Source: Sulfurovum sp. | GTDB taxonomy: Bacteria; Campylobacterota; Campylobacteria; Campylobacterales; Sulfurovaceae | Length of the DNA stretch: 14,355 nt | Assembly (NCBI GenBank): GCA_020719895.1 | Contig: DYPM01000040.1 | Span: 1-14,355, forward strand | Direction: 5' to 3' | Shown here: one piece after another, positions 6,727-14,355 of the stretch | Numbering within the stretch: position 1 is the stretch's first letter | Layout of the letters: every line of letters starts with the position of its first letter | Translations under genes and position numbers: made by a program | Notes under the pieces: generated by a model | Seen by the model: only the letters and a program-made list of their open reading frames with translations | Databases searched by the model: none | What the model was told of the DNA's origin: nothing

Positions 6727-6751
6727 GTGAAAAGGGATTTTCCCTTTTCAC
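6727..6751 (+). terminator. Strong intercistronic hairpin after the phoX-like gene
   Basis: A perfect 11-bp inverted repeat, GTGAAAAGGGA and TCCCTTTTCAC with a TTT loop, sits 15 bases after the stop codon. No T-run follows, so it is either a weak terminator that lets some transcription pass into the cytochrome gene, or a 3' stabiliser. This would give unequal amounts of the two lipoproteins. Confidence 0.6.
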
Positions 6752-6814
6752 CATTCAAGTTCAAAGCTCTGTGTTTGTCTAAATATAGAGTTTTTATCTT
6801 AGGAGGATAAATAA

Positions 6815-8635
6815 ATGAATAAAAAGATACTTTTGTACACTGCGACAGTAGTAGCCGTAGGATTTGGTTTGATCGCTTGTGATCCTACAGATTCGCCAGC
6901 AACTGCAGCCGTGACTCCAACTCCAACTGTTACCCCAACCAACACAGATCAAAATCTCACCGATGACAACACCACCGAAGAGACAAATCAAACTATTTCG
7001 CATGTAGACGCGTATGGTATTGACTACAAAACAGTTTTTGCACAAAACAATCAAGCAGCTTATATCACCTCTCAGTGTTACACCAAAACCGAAGACAATG
7101 AAGGTGGTGTACATAATCCCTGTTTTACGTGTCACATCAACTCAAATGAGCCAAACTATATCAATGATCCTGATCTTCAAGAGGTCTATGATATGAGCGA
7201 ATACTCCAAAATCAATCGATTTACCAATCTTTTCAAAGACAGAACCGACGCAGTGCTAACTATCAACGACAACGATATTCTTAGCTACGTTAGAGAAGAC
7301 AACTATAAAGAGGCAAACGGAACTATCAAACTCACCCAAAAGCTAAATCATATTCCAAGCGTATGGGATATCAACGAAAACGGTAAGTGGGACGGATATA
7401 AACCCGATTGTTATTACAACTTCGACAGCGAAGGGTTCGACAAAGATCCGCAAGGAGAGTTCACAGGCTGGAGAGCATTTGGATATTATCCATTTTTGGG
7501 AACTTTTTGGCCAACCAATGGCAGTACGGATGATGTATTGATCCGTTTAGCAGAGGTGTTTTGGCAAGACGAAAATGGAAGCTTTGATCTTGCGATCTAT
7601 AAACTCAATCTTGCAATCGTCGAGTCTCTCATCAAACAAAAAGATATCGTTATTGATACTGCAGACGAGACTATATATGGCGTAGATCTCGACCAAAACG
7701 GTGCTCTCTCTACCGCGAATACTATCAAATACAAATGGGTACAGCCGACATTTGATGTAAGCACTATGAAAATTAGCAACTTCTCGATGAGCTATGTCGG
7801 CAAAGCCAAATCGCTACTCATCACCAATGAGTACCTTATTGCTCCAGGTCTTTACCCTAAAAATACAGAGTTTTTACATACCGTACGCTATATCGATATC
7901 GACGAAACCAATGCTACTATCAAGATGGCAAGTCGTATGAAAGAGCTTCGCTATGGCAAAAAAGTCAAGTGGAACACCTATGCACAGCTCCAAAATGCCG
8001 CACTCTCAGAGATCAAAGAGAAAGACGATTTCCCTGATAGGCTAAGAACCATCACGGGAAATACTGAATTCGGGCTTCAAACAGGACTCGGATGGATTTA
8101 TCAAGGGTTTATTGAAGATGCGACTGGTGAACTTAGACCTCAAAATTACGAAGAGACACTTTATTGTATAGGATGCCACAGCGGTATCGGTGCGATTGCG
8201 GACTCTACGTTTGTTTTTCAAAGAAAATTTGATGATACGCATTTCAAAGGCGGTTGGTATCATTGGACACAAAATCCAAATGGTCTCAAAAATATTTCAG
8301 AGCCAAAAACACGCGACGGCAGAGACGAATACACTCTTTATCTTGAAAAAAACCATGCAGGCGATGAGTTTAGAGACAATACCGAAGTGATGGAGAAGTT
8401 TTTTGAGTCTAATGGCTCACTCAAAACCTCCGAAATCACCACAATGCACAACGATATCTCTCATCTACTGTTGCCATCTCGCGAAAGAGCATTACAACTT
8501 AACAAAGCCTACAAAGTGATTGTCAATGAACAAAGTTATATCTACGGACGTGATGCACATATCAGACCTGTAGGGAATGTTCACAGAGAAGTAGAGCAAG
8601 GCAAAGCAACTAGAGTTAATGCGGTGATGTATTAA
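6815..8635 (+). CDS. Di-haem c-type cytochrome lipoprotein, function unknown
   Basis: A 606-residue exported protein. Residues 1-22 are a lipoprotein signal with lipobox LIAC. A Pro/Thr-rich linker follows (about 29-62). Two haem c attachment motifs, CFTCH (103-107) and CIGCH (451-455), lie nearly 350 residues apart, so this is not a simple small cytochrome. Between them lie Asp/Asn/Gly stretches such as DINENGKWDG (185-194) and DLDQNGAL (291-298) that resemble calcium-binding loops, and conserved-looking blocks GWRAFGYYPFLGTFWPTNGS (218-237) and EFLHTVRYIDID (352-363). The blocks recall long uncharacterised cytochrome-like proteins of other Proteobacteria; this is a memory-based impression. 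It lies 103 bases after the phoX-like gene, has a perfect AGGAGG ribosome site, and starts its mature part like that protein (C-x-P-T-D). The likely site is the periplasmic face of the outer membrane. An electron-transfer or redox-enzyme role is inferred. Confidence 0.85.
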   Translation: MNKKILLYTATVVAVGFGLIACDPTDSPATAAVTPTPTVTPTNTDQNLTDDNTTEETNQTISHVDAYGIDYKTVFAQNNQAAYITSQCYTKTEDNEGGVHNPCFTCHINSNEPNYINDPDLQEVYDMSEYSKINRFTNLFKDRTDAVLTINDNDILSYVREDNYKEANGTIKLTQKLNHIPSVWDINENGKWDGYKPDCYYNFDSEGFDKDPQGEFTGWRAFGYYPFLGTFWPTNGSTDDVLIRLAEVFWQDENGSFDLAIYKLNLAIVESLIKQKDIVIDTADETIYGVDLDQNGALSTANTIKYKWVQPTFDVSTMKISNFSMSYVGKAKSLLITNEYLIAPGLYPKNTEFLHTVRYIDIDETNATIKMASRMKELRYGKKVKWNTYAQLQNAALSEIKEKDDFPDRLRTITGNTEFGLQTGLGWIYQGFIEDATGELRPQNYEETLYCIGCHSGIGAIADSTFVFQRKFDDTHFKGGWYHWTQNPNGLKNISEPKTRDGRDEYTLYLEKNHAGDEFRDNTEVMEKFFESNGSLKTSEITTMHNDISHLLLPSRERALQLNKAYKVIVNEQSYIYGRDAHIRPVGNVHREVEQGKATRVNAVMY

Positions 8636-8659
8636 GATTTTGGTTGATATTAGAATAGG

Positions 8660-8690
8660 GGCGGTCTATTTTTCCTGCTATAATACCGCC
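8660..8690 (+). promoter_or_regulatory. Extended -10 promoter of aroK within an inverted repeat
   Basis: TGCTATAAT at 8676-8684 is an extended -10 box preceded by a T-rich stretch, a Campylobacterota-like promoter. GGCGGT (8660-8665) and ACCGCC (8685-8690) flank it as a perfect 6-bp inverted repeat, a possible operator. The transcript would begin around 8690, so aroK cannot start at the upstream in-frame 8640 codon. Confidence 0.6.
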
Positions 8691-8717
8691 TCAAATTATT
8701 CTAAAAGATACCAAAAG

Positions 8718-9245
8718 ATGAAAAAAAATATTGTATTAATCGGTTTTATGGGCATAGGCAAAGGCACTACAGCAAGGGCATTTGCCAAAAAATATGATAT
8801 CTACAATATAGATACAGATGATTTGATTGAATCCAAAGAGAATAAAGAGATCACAAAGATTTTTGAAAAAAAGGGAGAAGCTTACTTTCGCTCAAAAGAG
8901 CAAGAGACTGCTGATTGGATTGTGAAGTGTGTGAGAGGAACTCTCATCTCTTGCGGTGGTGGATTTTATAAAGTAAATAATCTCAAAGAGACGGGAACAG
9001 TGGTGTTACTTCACGCATCGTTTGATTGGATCTCTCATCGTCTCAAAAATTCGAAAAATGCAGAAGCCAAACTTGCCAAACGTCCACTCTTTTTTGATGA
9101 AGAGAAAGCAAGAGGACTCTATAAAGAGCGTGAATCACAATACCTACAGGTAGCAGATATTGTGATTAGTGTTGAAAACAAAACTATCAAAGAGATTATC
9201 AAAGAGATTGCAAAATCGTGCGATGTAAAGAAGAGACACATTTGA
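8718..9245 (+). CDS. aroK: Shikimate kinase
   Basis: Cytoplasmic kinase that phosphorylates shikimate at the 3-hydroxyl in aromatic amino-acid synthesis, 175 aa with the chosen start. Visible features are the P-loop GFMGIGKGT (9-17), DTDD (32-35) for shikimate and magnesium binding, R58 in YFRSKE, the GGG of SCGGGF (80-82), and the lid with R122 in KRPLF. The P-loop has GKGT instead of the more common GKST, a variant I recall from relatives in this phylum. The in-frame extension to 8640 is rejected because the promoter lies in it and the family begins at MKKNIVLIGFMG. The ribosome site is weak (AAAAG). It is a single-gene unit with its own promoter and terminator. Confidence 0.95.
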   Translation: MKKNIVLIGFMGIGKGTTARAFAKKYDIYNIDTDDLIESKENKEITKIFEKKGEAYFRSKEQETADWIVKCVRGTLISCGGGFYKVNNLKETGTVVLLHASFDWISHRLKNSKNAEAKLAKRPLFFDEEKARGLYKERESQYLQVADIVISVENKTIKEIIKEIAKSCDVKKRHI

Positions 9246-9262
9246 GCAAAGCTCAAATTCTT
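9241..9262 (+). terminator. Intrinsic terminator of aroK at the convergent junction
   Basis: TTTGAGC (9241-9247), AAA loop, GCTCAAA (9251-9257), then TTCTTTT. It overlaps the aroK stop codon and lies between convergent aroK and glyS. The hairpin can also form in the glyS message but lacks a T-run there. Confidence 0.7.
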
Positions 9263-11311
9263 TTAGATTGTAATCTCTTTGATATCTGCAATATTTCTAA
9301 ACGTACGATAGATTGAACTGATCATATTTTGTCGGTTGGTTTTGAGTGCAATATCTTCGACATTTACCATTACGCTATCAAAAAATGCATCAAGTTCACG
9401 TTTGAGTCCAAAAAGAGCATCAAGCTCTTGTCTGTAGCTATCAAACTCCATCGCAATCACTTTTTGGTACGCAGTATAAAGCGACACCTCTGCATCTTCT
9501 TGGAAGAGTGAGATGTCGATTGGCATTGGAGCGTTTAAATTTATCTCTTTGGAGATATTTGCTACACGTTTGAATGTACTAAACTGCTCTTTAAATGTAT
9601 CTTGACTGACAATCTCACCCAACGCTTCGACTTTTTTGGCGATTTTTGCTACATCTCTTTCGCCCGAAGAGAGTACAGCGACAATCACTGATGGATTAGC
9701 ATCAAGTGATTTGCTGATACGTTCGATGATAAAGTCGGTGAGTATTTGTGTATCAAAAGGAGCATATTCTGTTTTGAGTAGCGTGATAATATCGTCGATA
9801 TGAAACGGTAAATCATACGCTATGACAATGCGCACAATGCCATTTACGGCACGACGAAGTGCAAATGGATCTTTAGAGCCACTTGGAATTTTGCCAACAC
9901 TAAAAAGACCAAAAAGCGTATCAAGTTTGATTGACATAGCAACAATAGACGAAAAAAGCGAAGAGGGAAGTGTAGCTCCTTCGCCAACTGGCATATATTG
10001 CTCTTTGATTGCGTTGTAGATGATGGCATCTTCGCCTAATGCTTTGGTGTAGTAGTATCCCATCAGCCCTTGAAGTTCTGTAAACTCATAGACCATTTCA
10101 CTCATCAAGTCGGCTTTGGCAAGCTCTACAGCTCTATCTATCGCTTTTTCAAGCTCGATATTATTTTTGTTTGTTTCTGTCTCTACACGCTCCATATAAA
10201 GACCCAAAAGACGCATAGCGATGTGTTTTTCTCTTGTGATTTTGTCTGCTAATGTGCCAAGCCCATCAATGAACTGCACCTTTTCAAGTCCATCAGTGAC
10301 CAATCCTTTTGAAAGGTCGTTGCGATAGAAAAAGAGTGCATCAGCAAGTCGTGGTTTGAGTACTCTCTCATTTCCTCTGATCACTTTGGAGTAGTCGTCG
10401 GTATAAGCGTTGCTTACTACTACAAATTTATTGGTGATTTTGCCATTCTCAAAAACTGGGAAGTAGCGTTGATGTTCTTTCATAGAAGTGATGATTACTT
10501 CAGATGGCAACTCAAGAAACATCGCATCAAAACTACCAATCAACGCTTTTGGATTTTCAGTGATCGCCACTACTTCAGCCAAAAGTGCCTCATCTCTTTG
10601 GATAAAAATCCCTTCACTCTCTTCAAGCAGATCAAACTGTGCGATGATTTTTTCTTCTCGCTCTTTAGGATGTAGAATAACCGCACCATCAAAAAGTGTT
10701 TTTTCGTACATATCGATACTGCTTACTTCCACAGGTGTATAACTCACCATTCGATGAAGATAGGTATAAATATCGCTTTTGACACCAAAAAGTTCTACAT
10801 CAATCGACATATCGCCCATACGCACTTGAAGCCATCGAATCGGTCGGATAAACTCATCATTTCTTGCTCCCCAACGCATCATTTTGCCAAATGCCATTGA
10901 AGCAATCCACTTCTCAAGCATCTCCTGAAGTAGTGTGGCTGTTTTTTCGCCTTTGAGTTCTTGTATATAAAAAAGCACTTCTCGTCCATTGATATTGGTA
11001 CGCTCAAGAGCATCGACACTCACGCCACATTTACGTGCAAATCCTTGTGCCGCAGGAGTTGCTACACCATCTTTAAATGCCGCAACAACAGGAGGTCCGA
11101 TTAGTTCAACAGTTTGGTCGGCTTGTTGTAATGGCATCGCATCGTGTTTGAGAATCAAACGTCGTGGCGTATAAAGAAAAGTAAAAGTAGTTTGGAGTTT
11201 ATAGCTCTCAAGAAGTGATTGCCATGAAGTTTCGATAGCATCGAGGATTTTGATCAGTGGAATAGCAGGAAGCTCCTCTACACCGATTTCGATTAGAAGT
11301 GGTTGTGTCAT
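9263..11311 (-). CDS. glyS: Glycyl-tRNA synthetase beta subunit
   Basis: Beta chain of the bacterial alpha2-beta2 glycyl-tRNA synthetase. It carries the tRNA-recognition parts and is needed with the separately encoded alpha chain (GlyQ) to charge tRNA-Gly. At 682 aa it has the usual length. The N-terminus LLIEIGVEELPAIPL is the family hallmark, and TPRRL and SMKEHQRYFPVF match conserved blocks. GSKDPFALRRAVNGIVRI (about 480-500) and the helical C-terminal region fit the DALR-type anticodon-binding domain. The ATG at 11311 is preceded by AAGGAA at about 9 bases. glyQ is not in this window. It is separated from truB by 68 bases holding a possible -10, so it may have its own promoter. Confidence 0.97.
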   Translation of the reverse strand: MTQPLLIEIGVEELPAIPLIKILDAIETSWQSLLESYKLQTTFTFLYTPRRLILKHDAMPLQQADQTVELIGPPVVAAFKDGVATPAAQGFARKCGVSVDALERTNINGREVLFYIQELKGEKTATLLQEMLEKWIASMAFGKMMRWGARNDEFIRPIRWLQVRMGDMSIDVELFGVKSDIYTYLHRMVSYTPVEVSSIDMYEKTLFDGAVILHPKEREEKIIAQFDLLEESEGIFIQRDEALLAEVVAITENPKALIGSFDAMFLELPSEVIITSMKEHQRYFPVFENGKITNKFVVVSNAYTDDYSKVIRGNERVLKPRLADALFFYRNDLSKGLVTDGLEKVQFIDGLGTLADKITREKHIAMRLLGLYMERVETETNKNNIELEKAIDRAVELAKADLMSEMVYEFTELQGLMGYYYTKALGEDAIIYNAIKEQYMPVGEGATLPSSLFSSIVAMSIKLDTLFGLFSVGKIPSGSKDPFALRRAVNGIVRIVIAYDLPFHIDDIITLLKTEYAPFDTQILTDFIIERISKSLDANPSVIVAVLSSGERDVAKIAKKVEALGEIVSQDTFKEQFSTFKRVANISKEINLNAPMPIDISLFQEDAEVSLYTAYQKVIAMEFDSYRQELDALFGLKRELDAFFDSVMVNVEDIALKTNRQNMISSIYRTFRNIADIKEITI

Positions 11312-11379
11312 CGTGTTGATTCCTTGTGGTTTCGAGTGCGTAAAATCAAAATTTTATCAAAAACTATGTAAATGGGCGG
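11312..11379 (-). promoter_or_regulatory. truB-glyS gap with candidate glyS promoter
   Basis: On the minus strand GATAAAATTTT contains a TAAAAT (11351-11356) that could be a -10 box about 40 bases ahead of glyS. No clear -35 and no terminator hairpin were seen, so read-through from truB is also possible. Confidence 0.3.
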
Positions 11380-12216
11380 TTATAGACAGGAGGATTCAAA
11401 CTTTGCAATGCGATTGAGTCGATACTCCACTTCTTTGCCGACAATCTCAATAATCGCAAAAAAGTGTGTTGTTTCTATTAGATAAATACCTTCATTTTTG
11501 GTTTCAAATCTCTCCAAAGTCACCTTTTTTCCAAGCTCCAAATCACTCTCATCTCCTAAAAATATATTTCGAGGAGTCCAAAGATACTCAAAAGGATTGA
11601 GAGGTTTTTCGTTTTCGTATCGAAATCTTCCTTCGTGAATACGGTGAAGTGATGAGAGTGTCGCATTGCACTTGAGACTATCAGCGATGATTGCTCCTAA
11701 ACTTCGGATATATGTACCTTCGCTCACCGTTGCTTCAAAGTGTACAAAAGGGTGTGTGTAGTGGAGAAGTTTTATATCATATATAGTTGAGGTGATAGTG
11801 TTTAATGGTATCTCTTTTCCTTCTCGCACCAATTGGTAGGCACGTCTTCCTCCAATCTTTTTGGCACAGAACTTTGGTGGATAGTAGGTGAGTTCGCCTT
11901 GAAGAGAGGTAAGTGTTTGTTCTATTTTTTGTATATCAAAGGGTGCGATATCTTTGATAGTATCTACATTCTCAATATCCAAACTTACAGAGTTTGCTCC
12001 AAGCCAAAGTGTGGCACGATAGCTTTTAGGGGTTTTGTCAAGATACTGAAAAAGCTTCGTATAAACTCCCGTAGCAACTATCAAACATCCTGTAGCAAAT
12101 GGATCAAGTGTCCCTGAAAAACCCACTTTTTTGGTGTTGTATTTGCGTTTTATATGATTCATATAACTGTTTGAAGTGCGAAATATTGGTTTATTGACAA
12201 CAAAAAGACGATTCAC
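11380..12216 (-). CDS. truB: tRNA pseudouridine(55) synthase
   Basis: Converts U55 in the T-loop of elongator tRNAs to pseudouridine. The 278-aa length fits bacterial TruB. The catalytic aspartate is D38 in SGTLDPFATG. Other family blocks are PPKFCAKKIGGRRAYQLVREG (two overlapping pieces, about 113-133) and EGTYIRSLG (166-174). The start codon is GTG and overlaps the TGA stop of the helicase by 4 bases (GTGA), so the gene is translationally coupled to it. The ribosome site is poor, which supports coupling. The C-terminus has little visible similarity to a PUA domain of the E. coli kind. No functional tie between helicase and tRNA modification is implied. Confidence 0.95.
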   Translation of the reverse strand: MNRLFVVNKPIFRTSNSYMNHIKRKYNTKKVGFSGTLDPFATGCLIVATGVYTKLFQYLDKTPKSYRATLWLGANSVSLDIENVDTIKDIAPFDIQKIEQTLTSLQGELTYYPPKFCAKKIGGRRAYQLVREGKEIPLNTITSTIYDIKLLHYTHPFVHFEATVSEGTYIRSLGAIIADSLKCNATLSSLHRIHEGRFRYENEKPLNPFEYLWTPRNIFLGDESDLELGKKVTLERFETKNEGIYLIETTHFFAIIEIVGKEVEYRLNRIAKFESSCL

Positions 12217-14291
12217 AAAAAACTCTCTAACGGTGTAACGTAACGGCTGATAATATCACGTCGATCACCACCAAAGTTGATCGTGAGCTTGTAGTTTCTT
12301 CCGACACGATTCGCTCCTTCGACGCGACCGATACCAAAAATTGGATGTTTGACAAAATCACCTTTTTGGAATGGAGTCTCTTCTGTGATTTGGACACGTT
12401 CATTACGCAATAGCAGTCCCGCTTCACCCAAAAATCGGCTTCTTTCTATCATCTTGCGTTTACCACGATAAAAACGGCTATCGGCGTAGCAGAGCGTAAG
12501 ATGTGATTTTGCACGTGTGATGGCGACATAACCGAGTCTGCGCTCCTCTTCCATATTGCATCCATCGCCAAGCAAAGGAAAAAACTCCTCTTCCAATCCA
12601 ATCACAAAAAGATGCTCAAACTCCAATCCTTTGGAGGCGTGAACGCTCATAATCGTAATCGCATCACCTTCTATCTGGTCTTGATCACTTTGGAGTGTTA
12701 TTTCATTGAGAAAATCTTCAAGTTCAAGTGTAGGATATTTGTTGCTAAAGTCACGAAAATAACCGTAAAACTCGTCTATATTAAGGAGACGATCCGCACC
12801 ATCTGCCATTGCCGCGTAGTAGGATTTGAGTTTAAATCGTGACTCAAACTGTGTAATAAAATCCCCTTGATGGTGTATCTCTTCTTGAAGAAGCGTGATA
12901 TCTTCGATGAGAGTTTGGAGAGATTTGACCATTTTTTTGCCAAGAATTTTTTCAAGCATCAATGACGGTACAGTGCGTGCATAGTCAAAAATAGAGAGAG
13001 ATTGTTGTGTGGAGGCGTGTTGAAGTTTGTCTACTGATGTTTTGCCAATACCACGTTTTGGAGTATTGATAATTCGCAAAAAAGAGAAATTGTCTGAAGT
13101 GTTGGTGATTACACGCAAGTATGCAATCGCATCTTTGATTTCAGCTCTTTCATAAAATCGCATTCCGCCGATGAGTTTAAAAGCGATCCTCTCTTTAGTA
13201 AATCCCTCTTCGAGTGAACGAGAGAGAGCGTTGATGCGATAAAGCACTGCGATTTCATTTGCTTTGACACCGCTATCAAGCAACGAGCGAATCTTTTGTG
13301 CGATGGTTTTGGCTTCATCATTTTCATCAAAAGAGTGTATCAGTTTGATTGCTTCGCCTTCGCCTCGATGACTTTTGAGAGTTTTGCCAAGTCGTCGCGT
13401 ATTGTGTGCGATGAGTGTGTTGGCAGCATTGAGGATTGGTTGTGTGGAGCGATAGTTGGTCTCGAGTTTGATGGTTTTTGTTGTTTTGAAATGTTCACCA
13501 AACTCAAGAATATTGTTGATATTTGCTCCTCTCCATCCGTAGATACTTTGGTCGTCGTCTCCAACCACGCAGAGATTATTGTGTGTGCTACAGAGATGTT
13601 TGAGGAGTTGGAACTGCAACTCATTTGTGTCTTGATACTCATCGACCATAATATAACGGTAGCGTTGACTTGTCTCTTCTCTTAAGGTTTTGTTTTCATC
13701 AAGAATTTGATAGGTGAGCATCAGTAGATCATCGAAATCCACAACATTGTTTTTGTGAGTATGCGTTTGATAGTATTGGTAGATTTGAGCGACTTTTTTG
13801 TAGTCTGAAAGTGTGGCTGTATTCATCGCTTCTTGTGGAGAGATAAGTGCATTTTTGTATTTGCTAATCTCTGAAGCTACAAAAGATATCTCAAGATCAA
13901 TATTTAGATTTTTCATAAGTGTACGAAGAATCTTTTTTTTGTCGTCAGTATCAAGAATGGTAAAGTTATTTTTACGTCCAAGCATATCAATATGAAATTT
14001 CAAAAAAAGCAGACCAAATTTATGAAAAGTAGAGAGCATCGGAGGATAAGGAGTCTCACAAGGAATAATACGCAACGCTCTATCACGCATCTCTGTTGCT
14101 GCTTTGTTGGTAAAAGTAAGCGTAAGAGTGTTGGCAGGATCAATGCCGACTACACCAATGAGATAAGCAAGTCGTGTTGTGAGGGTTTTTGTTTTACCAG
14201 ATCCAGCACCAGCAAGAATCAACAAAGCACCATCAATATGTTCTACTGCTTCACGTTGTGCTAAATTGAGTTGTGCTAACGTCTCTTCCAT
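12213..14291 (-). CDS. uvrD: UvrD/PcrA/Rep-type ATP-dependent DNA helicase
   Basis: A 692-residue superfamily 1A 3'-5' DNA helicase used in repair and in clearing proteins or R-loops from DNA. Motifs appear in order: Q motif LNLAQREAV (8-16), motif I AGAGSGKT (27-34), Ia TLTFTNKAATEM (57-68), II DEYQDT (217-222), III GDDDQSIYGWRGA (244-256), IV near ETNYRST (277-283), V SVHASKGLEFEHLFVIGLEE (549-568) and VI LGYVAITRAK (586-595). The C-terminal end, FQKGDFVKHPIFGIGRVEG onward, is the Tudor-like domain of UvrD/PcrA that binds RNA polymerase in other bacteria. This favours UvrD/PcrA over Rep. The ATG at 14291 has AGAGGA just ahead. It leads the run with truB. The sequence between its start and the window edge holds two hairpins. 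Confidence 0.95.
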   Translation of the reverse strand: MEETLAQLNLAQREAVEHIDGALLILAGAGSGKTKTLTTRLAYLIGVVGIDPANTLTLTFTNKAATEMRDRALRIIPCETPYPPMLSTFHKFGLLFLKFHIDMLGRKNNFTILDTDDKKKILRTLMKNLNIDLEISFVASEISKYKNALISPQEAMNTATLSDYKKVAQIYQYYQTHTHKNNVVDFDDLLMLTYQILDENKTLREETSQRYRYIMVDEYQDTNELQFQLLKHLCSTHNNLCVVGDDDQSIYGWRGANINNILEFGEHFKTTKTIKLETNYRSTQPILNAANTLIAHNTRRLGKTLKSHRGEGEAIKLIHSFDENDEAKTIAQKIRSLLDSGVKANEIAVLYRINALSRSLEEGFTKERIAFKLIGGMRFYERAEIKDAIAYLRVITNTSDNFSFLRIINTPKRGIGKTSVDKLQHASTQQSLSIFDYARTVPSLMLEKILGKKMVKSLQTLIEDITLLQEEIHHQGDFITQFESRFKLKSYYAAMADGADRLLNIDEFYGYFRDFSNKYPTLELEDFLNEITLQSDQDQIEGDAITIMSVHASKGLEFEHLFVIGLEEEFFPLLGDGCNMEEERRLGYVAITRAKSHLTLCYADSRFYRGKRKMIERSRFLGEAGLLLRNERVQITEETPFQKGDFVKHPIFGIGRVEGANRVGRNYKLTINFGGDRRDIISRYVTPLESFL

Positions 14292-14302
14292 TGTTCCTCT
14301 TT

Positions 14303-14353
14303 GGAGTTCCTGCAGAACTCAAAATAACGTGAAATGAACAAAGTCCATTTCAC
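14303..14353 (+). repeat. Paired hairpins with repeat core, upstream of the helicase
   Basis: Two inverted repeats lie side by side: GAGTTC (14304-14309) / GAACTC (14315-14320) and GTGAAATG (14329-14336) / CATTTCAC (14346-14353). Between them is AAAATAACG. Positions 14305-14329 match 1515-1539 (minus) at 22 of 25 positions. The stretch may be a dispersed palindromic element or the terminator of an unseen upstream gene; the window ends here. Confidence 0.55.
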
Positions 14354-14355
14354 TA

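Noticed and set aside
8640..8717. N-terminal extension of shikimate kinase
   Set aside because: The aroK promoter lies inside it, and family members begin at the ATG at 8718.
13296..13685. 129-residue plus-strand open frame
   Set aside because: It lies wholly antisense to the helicase motif region, is Cys/Phe-rich and shows no domain; a shadow of the helicase gene.
1..14355. CRISPR array, tRNA/rRNA genes, transposase or integrase
   Set aside because: No regularly spaced direct repeats, no tRNA-like cloverleaf and no transposase or integrase protein motifs were seen; the only tandem repeat is the coding Gly-Thr-Asn tract.

Overview
The window looks like a chromosomal segment of a free-living Campylobacterota bacterium, probably a Sulfurimonas- or Sulfuricurvum-like relative. 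This is inferred from AT-rich coding sequence, the sequence style of the housekeeping proteins (HemB, AroK, TruB, GlyS), and an MCE/permease transporter set resembling the Campylobacter iamAB region. No RNA gene, CRISPR array, transposase or prophage gene was seen.

Layout. Positions 8-3346 (minus strand) hold hemB, a MlaE-type permease, a degenerate MlaF-like ATPase and a MlaD-like MCE protein. The three transporter-like genes would form an inner-membrane lipid-transport ABC complex, but the ATPase gene has no Walker A motif. Its 5' part is a hairpin-rich stretch that looks like an inserted palindromic repeat. Positions 3568-4660 (plus strand) hold a Phd/YefM-type antitoxin, a PIN-domain toxin and a Gpt-like phosphoribosyltransferase. 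Each overlaps the next by 4 bases (ATGA), so they form one coupled operon. An inverted repeat spans the likely -10 box.

Positions 4771-8635 (plus strand) encode two large lipoproteins. The first is a PhoX-family (DUF839) beta-propeller protein with a Gly-Thr-Asn repeat tether. The second is a 606-residue di-haem c-type cytochrome. Their leaders are alike and both mature N-termini read Cys-x-Pro-Thr-Asp. This pair is the least ordinary functional unit here. aroK follows (8718-9245) with its own extended -10 promoter and an intrinsic terminator that separates it from the convergent glyS.

Positions 9263-14291 (minus strand) hold glyS, truB and a UvrD/PcrA-type helicase. The helicase and truB overlap by 4 bases (GTGA). 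The right edge carries two hairpins upstream of the helicase. One of them, with its flank, matches a segment at the mlaE 3' end at 22 of 25 positions, which suggests a dispersed palindromic repeat family.
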